Under the pieces are notes generated by a model, which saw only the letters and a program-made list of their open reading frames with translations, was not told the DNA's origin and made no database searches. DNA of 6,723 nucleotides from an uncultured Alphaproteobacteria bacterium. Its GTDB lineage: Bacteria > Pseudomonadota > Alphaproteobacteria > RF32 > CAG-239. A program made the position numbers and the translations under genes. Position 1 is the stretch's first letter, and the number at the start of each line of letters is the position of its first letter. Below are positions 1 to 5,269 of this stretch, in pieces. The DNA lies in assembly GCA_949542085.1 (NCBI GenBank), contig CATGXW010000043.1, forward strand, positions 1 to 6,723, read 5' to 3'.

Positions 1-14
1 GTAACTATAAAACC

Positions 15-404
15 TTATTCGGCAGAAGCTTCTTCAGCCGGAGCAGCGGCAGCTTCAGCAGCGGCTCTTGCTTTTTCTTCTTTTTCTTTCAATCTTTCCT
101 GAGCCTTGGCTTTCGGAGCAGATTTTACAGGTTGGTTACGCAAAGCCGGTTTTGCAACCAAGCCCAAGTTAGCCAACATTTTTTGCAGTCTTTCTGTCGG
201 TTCTGCACCTTGAGACAACCAATATTTAACTCTTTCTTCGTTGATTGTGAATCTATCTGCATGATCTTGCGGCAACATCGGATTGTAAGAACCCAATCTT
301 TCGATGAAACGGCCATCACGAGGAGCGCGCTGATCAGCAGCAACTACTTTGTAAAACGGACGTTTTTTAGAACCACCACGAGACAGTCTGATACGTACTG
401 ACAT
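15..404 (-). CDS. rpsP: 30S ribosomal protein S16
   Basis: Structural protein of the small ribosomal subunit, needed for 30S assembly (family knowledge). The 129-aa product begins [20 protein letters not shown], the typical S16 N-terminus, and the S16 core (RLGSYNPM, then [20 protein letters not shown]) runs to about residue 85. Residues 86-129 form a Lys/Ala/Glu-rich tail, probably helical or disordered, of the kind common in alphaproteobacterial S16 and longer than the roughly 80-aa enterobacterial protein. The start is supported by an AAGGA Shine-Dalgarno at 411-415 (minus strand), 6 nt from the ATG. It lies 38 nt downstream of ffh with no terminator between them, so co-transcription is likely. 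In many proteobacteria rimM-trmD-rplS would follow, but that lies beyond the window edge. Identification is very sure. Confidence 0.98.
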   Translation of the reverse strand: MSVRIRLSRGGSKKRPFYKVVAADQRAPRDGRFIERLGSYNPMLPQDHADRFTINEERVKYWLSQGAEPTERLQKMLANLGLVAKPALRNQPVKSAPKAKAQERLKEKEEKARAAAEAAAAPAEEASAE

Positions 405-442
405 TTATTTTCCTTTCTTTAGTTTAACATTCAAGCTTCCGC

Positions 443-1834
443 TTAAAACGGAAACTTACCTCCTTTTCCTCCCAGCATGTTGCCAAACGGGGAGTTTTTT
501 AACATCGCGGATCCGAGCATGCCTTTCATACCGCCCATACCGCTCATTCTTTTCATCATGGTCGACATCTGCTCATAAGATTTCAGCAGTTTGTTGACTT
601 CATGAACTTCAACGCCTGATCCCGCCGCAATGCGTTTTTTGCGGGAGGCTTTAATAATATCGGGGTTTCTTCTTTCGCTTTTGGTCATGGAAAGAATAAT
701 CGCCTCTTGTTTTTTAATCAGATTGTCACCGACACCGGCCTGCTCAATCTGATTTTTGAATTTAGACAGCCCCGGAAGCATTCCGATAATGTTTCCCAGA
801 GAGCCTAACTTCTGAACTTGTCTTAACTGGCTTAACATATCCTCAAGGTCAAATTTGCCTTTCATCATCTTGGCAGCCATTTTTTCGGCTTCCTGACGAT
901 CAACGTTTTCAATGGCTTTTTCAACCAAGGACACAACATCGCCCTGCCCTAAAATCCGACCGGCCAAACGGTCAGGATGAAACTCCTCAATGCCATCCAG
1001 TTTTTCACCTGTTCCCAAAAATTTAATCGGGACGCCGGCAATCATTTTCATTGACAATGCAGCACCGGCACGAGCAGAACCGTCTATTCTGGTCAGCACC
1101 AGACCGGTAACGCCAACCTGTTCTTTGAACTCTTTGGCAACCGTGCAAGCATCTTGACCGATCATCGCATCGGCAACCAAAAGGACCTCGGTCGGATTGG
1201 CAATCTTTTTGACCTCGATAACTTCGTCCATTAAATCTTGGTCAATATGCAAACGACCGGCAGAATCGAGGATAACGACATCAAATCCTTCTTTCTTGGC
1301 GGTTTCCAGCGCTCTCTTTGTTGTCGCCGCAGGTTTTTCGCCGGTAACTATCGACAGGCTGGAAACGTTAATCTGCTTGGCCAGCTGTGCCAGTTGTTCC
1401 TGAGCGGCCGGACGATAAATATCCAAAGAAACCAGCAAAACTTTCTTTTTGTTTTTTTCACTCAAACGCTTGGCGATTTTAGCCGAGGTTGTGGTTTTGC
1501 CTGAACCTTGCAGACCGACCATCAAAACAGCAACCGGCGCAGGAGCGTTCAAATTAAGTTCGACAGCTTCATTACCAAGAACTTTAACCAGCTCATCATG
1601 AACGATTTTAACAACCATTTGCCCCGGCTGAATGGAGCGGACAACTTTTTCGCCCAGAGCCTGTTCTTTAACATGCGCGATAAAATCTTTAACCACCGGC
1701 AAAGCGACATCAGCCTCCAACAACGCCAAACGAATCTCGCGCATAGCGGTGTTGATGTCATCTTCGCTCAACACGCCGCGAGATGTCATCTTGTTAAAAA
1801 CAGCCGTTAATTTATCGCCCAATGCTTCAAACAT
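443..1834 (-). CDS. ffh: Signal recognition particle GTPase Ffh (SRP54)
   Basis: Protein subunit of the bacterial signal recognition particle: with 4.5S RNA it binds signal sequences of nascent inner-membrane proteins and, through paired GTP hydrolysis with FtsY, delivers ribosomes to the translocon. The 463-aa length is normal. Residues 1-95 are the helical N domain. The G domain carries the P-loop GLQGSGKTTT (107-116), DIYRPAA (138-144), DSAGR (190-194), TRIDG (248-252, the G4 motif with Arg where many bacteria have Lys) and GTGEKLDGIEEF (274-285). The M domain (about 300-440) includes the RNA-binding stretch around ERRNPDII (387-394) and SGVEVHEVN (406-414), then Met-rich helices, ending in a Gly-rich tail. 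The ATG is preceded by AAAGG at 1846-1850, about 11 nt away, a rather long spacing. An overlapping ATG-TTT-TAA mini-ORF ends on the start codon (TAATG). It is the first gene of an operon with rpsP. Confidence 0.98.
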   Translation of the reverse strand: MFEALGDKLTAVFNKMTSRGVLSEDDINTAMREIRLALLEADVALPVVKDFIAHVKEQALGEKVVRSIQPGQMVVKIVHDELVKVLGNEAVELNLNAPAPVAVLMVGLQGSGKTTTSAKIAKRLSEKNKKKVLLVSLDIYRPAAQEQLAQLAKQINVSSLSIVTGEKPAATTKRALETAKKEGFDVVILDSAGRLHIDQDLMDEVIEVKKIANPTEVLLVADAMIGQDACTVAKEFKEQVGVTGLVLTRIDGSARAGAALSMKMIAGVPIKFLGTGEKLDGIEEFHPDRLAGRILGQGDVVSLVEKAIENVDRQEAEKMAAKMMKGKFDLEDMLSQLRQVQKLGSLGNIIGMLPGLSKFKNQIEQAGVGDNLIKKQEAIILSMTKSERRNPDIIKASRKKRIAAGSGVEVHEVNKLLKSYEQMSTMMKRMSGMGGMKGMLGSAMLKNSPFGNMLGGKGGKFPF

Positions 1835-1866
1835 TAAAACATAAACCTTTATTTAAACCTCTAACG

Positions 1867-1912
1867 CGCCAGTGTGCGAACCCTCGCTGACTGGCGGCAC
1901 TCCTCGGAGTGT
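1867..1912 (-). promoter_or_regulatory. Two stacked hairpins in the ffh 5' leader
   Basis: Seen directly: CGCCAGT (1867-1873) pairs with ACTGGCG (1890-1896). Inside this, after a 2x2 internal loop, GCGA (1876-1879) pairs with TCGC (1884-1887) around a 4-nt loop. Immediately next to it CACTCC (1898-1903) pairs with GGAGTG (1906-1911). If the promoter at 1961-1989 is used, both hairpins lie in the ffh mRNA leader, the nearer one ending 32 nt before the ATG. No long T-run follows on the minus strand, so it does not look like a simple terminator. Function is unknown: it could be mRNA stabilisation, translational feedback or a small dispersed palindromic repeat. It does not resemble 4.5S RNA, whose conserved GGAAGCAGCC-type loop is absent. 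Confidence 0.55.
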
Positions 1913-1942
1913 ATAAATTTTTCGCGCTTTTAATATGAAAAA

Positions 1943-1970
1943 TTTACGTTATATGGCGGTTTTATATAAG
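1943..1970 (+). promoter_or_regulatory. Possible promoter for the flavoprotein gene
   Basis: On the plus strand, TTTACG (1943-1948) and TATAAG (1965-1970) have a 16-nt spacer. This is a modest match, and its -10 box overlaps that of the divergent ffh promoter. If both are real, RNA polymerase could occupy only one at a time, coupling the two transcription units. The leader to 2084 would be about 105 nt. The remaining intergenic DNA (1975-2070) shows no other clear element. Confidence 0.3.
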
Positions 1971-1989
1971 AAAAAATCAGGAGAGTCAA
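1961..1989 (-). promoter_or_regulatory. Sigma70-type promoter for ffh-rpsP
   Basis: On the minus strand, TTGACT (1989-1984) and TATAAA (1966-1961) are separated by exactly 17 nt, close to the consensus housekeeping promoter. Transcription would begin near 1954, giving ffh a leader of about 120 nt that contains the paired hairpins. No other equally good minus-strand promoter was seen in this gap. Confidence 0.65.
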
Positions 1990-2083
1990 GCAAAATAATC
2001 GCCCGTTTTACCAGCACCTCTTAAAAACACGCCAAGAGAGCTTACATATAAGGAAAATCTTATCAGAAGAGAAGGAAAAACAG

Positions 2084-3715
2084 ATGAAAGTTGTTATTAT
2101 CGGCGGCGGAACAGCAGGTATTACGGCAGCGGTTCATTTACGACGTCTGGACGAGCATGCGGAAATTGTGGTGCTGGAAAAAAGCGACGAATTTGCAGTT
2201 TCAACTTGCGGATTGCCTTTTTTACTTGGCAATATTGTTAAAGATCCGGAACAACTGCGCGGCGCAACCGTCGAACAAATGAAAGAAATCTTTCGCATTG
2301 ACGTCCACCTTAAACACGAGGTTGTCAACATTGACAAGGAAAAACATCTTCTTACTTTAGACGGACGCCCTTCCGAAAGCTACGACAAACTTCTTTTGGC
2401 AACGGGCGCCATGCAGCTGCGTCCTGATATCGACGGCATTCTCGGCGATAACATTTTCACGTTACGCGACCTGAACTCCGTGCAAAAAATTAAAGATTAT
2501 TATATCGGTACCGGCGCCAAACGAGTTGTCATTCTGGGCGGAGGAGATATCGGCGTGGAGCTGGCGGAGGCTTTTCATAATTTGAAAGCAGAAGTGACCA
2601 TCGTTGAAGCCTCGGCGCATATTCTTCCTTATCTGGACAAGGACACGGCGGCATTAGTGCAAAATCACGTGCGTGACCAAGGCGTCAAACTCATTTTGAA
2701 TGACACGATTACCGAGTTCAAAGATAACGAGATCATCTTGCAAAGCGGAATCTCTATTCCCTATGACATGGCGCTGATTGCCACCGGTGTTAAACCGGAT
2801 GTCAAACTACCGATTATGATTGATATTGATATCGGAGAAACCGGCGGCATTATCGTCAATAAATATATGCAAACCAATAACGACGATATTTACGCGTGCG
2901 GCGACAATGTGGAAGTGACCAACAAGATTACCGGACGCAAGGAACGTTGGGCTAACGCAACCGTGGCGATTAAGCAGGCTCGTGTCGCCGCTGAAAACAT
3001 AGCAGGTATCAACAGCAGTTTCGGCGATGTTGTCGGCGTGTCCATCGTTAAGGTTTTTGACATGATGGTATCAGCGTCCGGATGCAATGAAGTAAAACTG
3101 CAGAAGAACAACATATCCTTTCAAAAAGTTCACCTGCTACAAGCTGACCACTCCGGCTACATCCCCGGTGCAGACACGATGTTTTTCAAACTTTTGTTTG
3201 CGCCCAACGGACAAATTCTCGGCATTCAGGGAATTGGCCCCAAAGGAATTGACACTCGTATTGACGTGATTGCGCAAATTATGAAGAAAGGTGGAATCTA
3301 TACAGATTTGCTTAACGCCGAAATGGCTTACACACCACCATTTAACACGGCAAAAGACGCGGTTAACCTGCTTGGTTCACTGGTTGGCGGTGTTGTTCGT
3401 GACGGCGTGCGTTATTCTTATTACGATGACATCGACTGGAGTTTAGTCGGCGGTGAAATCATATTGGCGGACACTCGCTCCCCACAGGGATTTAATGCCA
3501 GCCATATTACCAACGCCATCAATTTGCCTTTGGCAACATTGAGAGATAATCTTAACAATATTCCCCGTGATAAACAGATTATCTTATACTGCAACACCGG
3601 ATACGGCGCTTATAACGCTTATTGTATTCTGGCCGGTCACGGATTTAATAATATTTCTTTGTTGAGCGGATCAATGGATTTATACATTCAGCGCAGTATT
3701 GACGAAGAGAGTTAA
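2084..3715 (+). CDS. FAD-dependent CoA-disulfide/persulfide reductase with C-terminal rhodanese domain
   Basis: Predicted cytoplasmic NAD(P)H-dependent flavoenzyme of the CoADR-rhodanese (CoADR-RHD/Npsr) type, which in characterised relatives reduces CoA disulfide or CoA-, poly- and persulfides. The 543-aa length fits this fusion. Visible order: FAD-binding GGGTAG (7-12); active-site STCGLPF with Cys42, the single redox Cys of the CoA-disulfide reductase branch; NAD(P)H-binding GGGDIG (152-157); ATG motifs near 106 and 234; YACGDN (270-275) contacting FAD; dimerisation domain with AYTPPF (415-420). A rhodanese domain follows from about 455, with DTRSPQGF (463-470), SHITNAINLP (473-482) and catalytic-loop Cys503 in YCNTGYG. 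The start is supported by AAGGA about 8 nt before the ATG. It is transcribed divergently from ffh and stands alone, so its substrate cannot be read from context. NADH oxidase of the Nox family is the main alternative, but the rhodanese fusion argues for sulfur chemistry. Confidence 0.9.
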   Translation: MKVVIIGGGTAGITAAVHLRRLDEHAEIVVLEKSDEFAVSTCGLPFLLGNIVKDPEQLRGATVEQMKEIFRIDVHLKHEVVNIDKEKHLLTLDGRPSESYDKLLLATGAMQLRPDIDGILGDNIFTLRDLNSVQKIKDYYIGTGAKRVVILGGGDIGVELAEAFHNLKAEVTIVEASAHILPYLDKDTAALVQNHVRDQGVKLILNDTITEFKDNEIILQSGISIPYDMALIATGVKPDVKLPIMIDIDIGETGGIIVNKYMQTNNDDIYACGDNVEVTNKITGRKERWANATVAIKQARVAAENIAGINSSFGDVVGVSIVKVFDMMVSASGCNEVKLQKNNISFQKVHLLQADHSGYIPGADTMFFKLLFAPNGQILGIQGIGPKGIDTRIDVIAQIMKKGGIYTDLLNAEMAYTPPFNTAKDAVNLLGSLVGGVVRDGVRYSYYDDIDWSLVGGEIILADTRSPQGFNASHITNAINLPLATLRDNLNNIPRDKQIILYCNTGYGAYNAYCILAGHGFNNISLLSGSMDLYIQRSIDEES

Positions 3716-3738
3716 TTTGCAACCAGAGAAAAAAACTC

Positions 3739-3767
3739 TTGCAACTTGATATTTTTTAGATTATTAA
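3739..3767 (+). promoter_or_regulatory. Promoter of the tRNA-Glu gene
   Basis: TTGCAA (3739-3744) and TATTAA (3762-3767) are separated by 17 nt. The predicted start, near 3774, leaves a short 5' leader before the mature tRNA at 3783. The -35 region shares the 10-mer TCTTGCAACT with the candidate promoter of the 154-aa gene at 4113-4122. Confidence 0.55.
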
Positions 3768-3782
3768 AGGTGATGTTCTGAG

Positions 3783-3858
3783 GGTCCCATCGTCTAGCGG
3801 CCTAGGACATCGCCCTCTCACGGCGGTAACGCGGGTTCGATTCCCGCTGGGATCACCA
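3783..3858 (+). tRNA. tRNA-Glu (anticodon CTC), CCA encoded
   Basis: A full cloverleaf can be drawn by hand. Acceptor GGTCCCA (3783-3789) pairs with TGGGATC (3848-3854) with one G-T pair. The D arm is of the tRNA-Glu type (GTCTAGCGGCCTAGGAC). The anticodon stem is TCGCC/GGCGG with loop CTCTCAC, giving anticodon CTC at 3817-3819. The T arm is GCGGG/CCCGC with loop TTCGATT. Discriminator A3855 is followed by an encoded CCA (3856-3858). It reads GAG codons. It has its own promoter upstream and a terminator 4 nt downstream, so it is a single-gene unit. Confidence 0.97.
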
Positions 3859-3862
3859 ATAC

Positions 3863-3902
3863 AAACAGCAGCCTGTAAAATGGCTGCTGTTTCTTTATTT
3901 TT
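3863..3902 (+). terminator. Rho-independent terminator of tRNA-Glu
   Basis: AAACAGCAGCC (3863-3873) and GGCTGCTGTTT (3882-3892) form a perfect 11-bp stem with an 8-nt loop, followed by the T-rich tract CTTTATTTTTC. It lies directly behind the tRNA, so it ends that transcript and also any read-through from the flavoprotein gene. Confidence 0.85.
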
Positions 3903-3963
3903 CAAGGCTTTTGGCGAGTTCTGGTGTTGTAAATTTGAAAATTGCGTTTTGGGAGTTTTTCGC

Positions 3964-3991
3964 ACTATAGCTCAGGGACTATGGCTCACGG
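3964..3991 (+). repeat. Imperfect 14-bp tandem duplication
   Basis: ACTATAGCTCAGGG (3964-3977) is followed without a gap by ACTATGGCTCACGG (3978-3991), with 12 of 14 bases identical. The AGCTCAGGG core superficially recalls a tRNA D arm, but no cloverleaf can be built around it. Meaning unknown. Confidence 0.5.
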
Positions 3992-4109
3992 ATTGGGACT
4001 GCCGGCCGTCACGCTTAAGAAAAGTGGCAGAAAATATCTTAATCAAAAATATGCAACTCAACCATATTTGCGATCAATGCAGATGCAGGCAGAATATTCC
4101 GTGGACTAA
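3981..4109 (+). other. Unassigned short ORF (42 aa) in the post-tRNA gap
   Basis: Between the tRNA terminator and the next gene (3903-4179) there is no recognisable gene. One frame begins MAHGLGLPAVTLKKSGRKYL and stops at a TAA at 4107-4109. Its composition looks protein-like, and the frame is open upstream to a TGA near 3934. The upstream AGGG is only 3 nt from the ATG, so initiation would be poor. A second frame (3880-4155) is also open but starts inside the tRNA terminator hairpin. This may be a gene remnant or chance; nothing recognisable supports a function. Confidence 0.15.
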
Positions 4110-4114
4110 ATTTC

Positions 4115-4143
4115 TTGCAACTGTCTTAAAATTATGTTACCTT
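4115..4143 (+). promoter_or_regulatory. Candidate promoter of the 154-aa gene
   Basis: TTGCAA (4115-4120), a 17-nt spacer and TACCTT (4138-4143) preceded by TG one base further up (4135-4136), i.e. an extended -10 arrangement. The -10 hexamer itself is a weak match. The predicted start near 4150 would leave a leader of about 30 nt that contains the ribosome binding site. Confidence 0.35.
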
Positions 4144-4179
4144 ATAAGGAATTAAGATAATTGCGTAAGGAAAAAATAG

Positions 4180-4644
4180 ATGTTAGCTAAATTTAAAACA
4201 GAATTATTAACTAACGAAGGTATCGCAAAATTAGCTCCAGAGAAGGAGAATTGTGCTGGGGCTGTTCGCTTTACCAATAGAAAAGGTAATGTTTTGTATG
4301 TAACCGTATCGACGAACCATCAAATTGGCAGTGTTGATTTTAGCTTATATAATAAAGATTTTGATGAGGTAGGCACCTCTAGAGTTCATGTCACATATGA
4401 TAACCTTTGCTTCTCTGTTGAATCTAAACTGAAAGAAACGGCAAAAATACTTTTCCAAGCAGGATCGAAGCTTCCTTCTGATACTATTGGTAAAAAACTT
4501 TATAGAAAAGCTGCTTGGCGTATTGCGGCTAATGCAAAGAAAATGGAAAAAGCAGAGAAGAAACGCAAGAAACTTTCTTATAAGAAAGCTCGAGAGAATA
4601 GGCTAGATTTTCAAGCCGTTAAAAAGTTCTTTGGCAGATTATAA
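4180..4644 (+). CDS. Hypothetical basic protein, 154 aa
   Basis: I do not recognise a family. The ATG is preceded by AAGGA with 8 nt spacing. Residues 1-90 look like a compact alpha/beta fold with alternating hydrophobics (NVLYVTVST, GSVDFSLYN, SRVHVTYDNLCFSVES). From about 105 to 145 the protein is strongly basic and helical (KKMEKAEKKRKKLSYKKA), which suggests nucleic-acid contact or a coiled coil. It ends VKKFFGRL. There is no signal peptide or membrane segment. Leu codons are mostly TTA or CTT and the gene is more AT-rich than ffh or the flavoprotein gene, consistent with a later arrival. After the TAA the same frame stays open for 54 more codons (see 4645-4809), so the present stop may be a truncation. 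It is a single gene between the tRNA-Glu and the lipoprotein units. Coding status is likely; function unknown. Confidence 0.65.
   Translation: MLAKFKTELLTNEGIAKLAPEKENCAGAVRFTNRKGNVLYVTVSTNHQIGSVDFSLYNKDFDEVGTSRVHVTYDNLCFSVESKLKETAKILFQAGSKLPSDTIGKKLYRKAAWRIAANAKKMEKAEKKRKKLSYKKARENRLDFQAVKKFFGRL
4573..4588. repeat. 16-bp perfect palindrome inside the 154-aa gene
   Basis: CTTTCTTATAAGAAAG reads the same on both strands. Its centre CTTATAAG recurs at 4141-4148, 5077-5084 and 5253-5260, each time just upstream of a start codon. Whether it is a binding site or only a by-product of AT- and Lys-rich coding cannot be told from sequence. Confidence 0.3.
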
Positions 4645-4809
4645 AGTTTTTCGGAAGACCAATTGGCTTTCCCTTGGATTGCATTACTTTTGGGCCGTGA
4701 AAGCTTATATAAATCATTTGGCGGCAAAAGTAAGCCACTATTTAAAACCGTATATGCTGTTTTTGAAAAATGGATATATCCTGCCAGAATATATTACTCT
4801 GGAACTTGA
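4645..4809 (+). other. Open stretch in frame with, and directly after, the 154-aa gene
   Basis: Behind the TAA at 4642-4644 the same frame continues for 54 codons (SFSEDQLAFPWIALLLGRES at the start, then a Tyr/Phe/Lys-rich end) to a TGA at 4807-4809. It contains no in-frame ATG with a ribosome binding site. It could be a former C-terminus cut off by a nonsense mutation, a remnant of another gene, or chance. A different frame over the same DNA (4631-4840) is also open, which weakens the case. The rest of the gap up to 4882 holds no other gene that I can support. Confidence 0.2.
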
Positions 4810-4870
4810 CAATTCTCAAAAACGAGTAATCCACTGCTAAAGTTTTTAGTTCATGAACCGCGAGTTAAGC

Positions 4871-4880
4871 ATCACCAATA
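4871..4880 (+). repeat. 10-bp copy of the tRNA-Glu 3' end (possible attachment-site half)
   Basis: ATCACCAATA here is identical to 3852-3861, which covers the last 7 nt of the tRNA including CCA plus 3 nt of flank. The two copies bracket the AT-rich segment with the 154-aa gene. Upstream of this copy GTTC and CCGC also occur in tRNA T-arm order, but spacing and intervening bases differ. Ten bases is short for an attachment core and there is no integrase, so this is only suggestive. Confidence 0.2.
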
Positions 4881-4882
4881 AA

Positions 4883-4913
4883 AAAAAGCTCTACCGTACC
4901 GGTAGAGCTTTTT
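4883..4913 (-). terminator. Strong terminator of the small lipoprotein gene
   Basis: AAAAAGCTCTACCG (4883-4896) and CGGTAGAGCTTTTT (4900-4913) are perfect complements, a 14-bp stem with a 3-nt loop. On the minus strand the stem ends in a run of seven or more T, the better direction. It lies 13 nt past the lipoprotein stop codon. The plus strand also has five T after the stem, so it may stop transcripts from the 154-aa gene too. Confidence 0.9.
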
Positions 4914-4926
4914 CCTTTCGGTAAAT

Positions 4927-5076
4927 TTATTTACCGCAAGGGCTGACCATTTCAGAAAATGAAAGAACGCCCAACAAATAATCATTTGTGCAAACTTTCT
5001 GACCACCGATTGTACCACGAGCACCTGTGCAAGCAGTCAAAGCAAACAAAACAGCCAATACAGCTAATTTTTTCAT
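4927..5076 (-). CDS. Small predicted lipoprotein, 49 aa
   Basis: A short gene on the minus strand encoding MKKLAVLAVLFALTAC followed by a 33-residue polar remainder. The N-terminus is a textbook lipoprotein signal: KK, a hydrophobic core (4-13) and lipobox LTAC with Cys16 as the lipidated residue. After cleavage a 34-aa peptide would remain, anchored to the inner or outer membrane. It contains GTIGGQKVCTNDYLLG and ends SPCGK. Cys29 and Cys47 could form a disulfide in the periplasm. The start is supported by AAAGGA 8 nt upstream. The unit is complete: near-consensus promoter (5141-5168), 5' hairpin (5117-5134) and strong terminator (4883-4913). I do not recognise the mature part. Entericidin-like or other tiny envelope lipoproteins are comparable in size only. 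The signal peptide and gene signals make this a real gene with high probability. Confidence 0.85.
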   Translation of the reverse strand: MKKLAVLAVLFALTACTGARGTIGGQKVCTNDYLLGVLSFSEMVSPCGK

Positions 5077-5116
5077 CTTATAAGTCCTTTTCTAAAAGTC
5101 TTTAACAAAATTCGAT

Positions 5117-5134
5117 GAATAACTTTCGTTATTC
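5117..5134 (-). promoter_or_regulatory. GAAA-capped hairpin at the 5' end of the lipoprotein mRNA
   Basis: On the minus strand, GAATAAC, loop GAAA, GTTATTC form a perfect 7-bp stem with a GNRA-type tetraloop. It sits at or within a few bases of the transcription start predicted from the promoter at 5141-5168, and about 40 nt before the ATG. A stem at the very 5' end often protects mRNA from 5'-dependent decay; that role here is inference. Confidence 0.6.
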
Positions 5135-5140
5135 GAAGTC

Positions 5141-5168
5141 AGTATAAAATCCGCCATAATGATGTCAA
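5141..5168 (-). promoter_or_regulatory. Near-consensus sigma70 promoter of the lipoprotein gene
   Basis: On the minus strand, TTGACA (5168-5163, perfect -35) and TATACT (5146-5141) are separated by 16 nt. This is the best promoter in the window and suggests strong expression. The start would fall near 5134, giving a leader of about 58 nt. Confidence 0.8.
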
Positions 5169-5257
5169 ACATAAATTTTTGCCATACACCGATTTTTATT
5201 TAACGCTTGAATTTTTTGCATTGCGGTGTTAGGCTTCATCATTATGACAACTCTTAT

Positions 5258-5263
5258 AAGGAG
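5258..5263 (+). promoter_or_regulatory. Ribosome binding site deciding the start of the 181-aa protein
   Basis: AAGGAG lies 6 nt before the ATG at 5270. The upstream in-frame ATG at 5207 has no such site and would run through this one, so 5270 is the better start. Confidence 0.8.
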
Positions 5264-5269
5264 CGCTGC

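Noticed and set aside
1861..1915. Candidate 4.5S (SRP) RNA next to ffh
   Set aside because: The hairpin is short and lacks the conserved SRP RNA loop sequences; the position in the ffh leader is a better explanation.
3717..3744. Possible hairpin TTGCAA/AGAG with CTCT/TTGCAA after the flavoprotein stop codon
   Set aside because: The stem is short with a bulge, and its 3' arm coincides with the -35 of the tRNA promoter; a terminator is not convincing, and the tRNA terminator can end the transcript.
3756..3965. Minus-strand 69-aa frame containing GDPSGNRTRVTAVRGRCPRP
   Set aside because: It is the antisense translation of the tRNA-Glu gene and its terminator, a well-known type of false protein prediction.
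3964..4040. tRNA-like look of TATAGCTCAGGG
   Set aside because: No matching D stem, anticodon arm or T arm can be built; it is explained as half of a 14-bp tandem repeat.
3880..4155. Plus-strand 91-aa frame starting MAAVSLFFKAFGEF
   Set aside because: It begins inside the tRNA terminator hairpin, has no ribosome binding site and overlaps another open frame; no recognisable protein features.
4631..4840. Plus-strand 69-aa frame overlapping the end of the 154-aa gene
   Set aside because: There is no Shine-Dalgarno sequence before its ATG, and a competing frame over the same DNA is also open; more likely chance openness in AT-rich DNA.
4919..4936. CGGTAAA-TTTA-TTTACCG inverted repeat at the lipoprotein stop codon
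   Set aside because: A 7-bp AT-rich stem spanning the stop codon next to a much stronger terminator; no separate function can be supported.
5207..5269. Longer N-terminus (21 extra residues) for the 181-aa protein
   Set aside because: The upstream ATG has no ribosome binding site, whereas the ATG at 5270 has AAGGAG at 6 nt; the extra DNA looks like promoter and leader.
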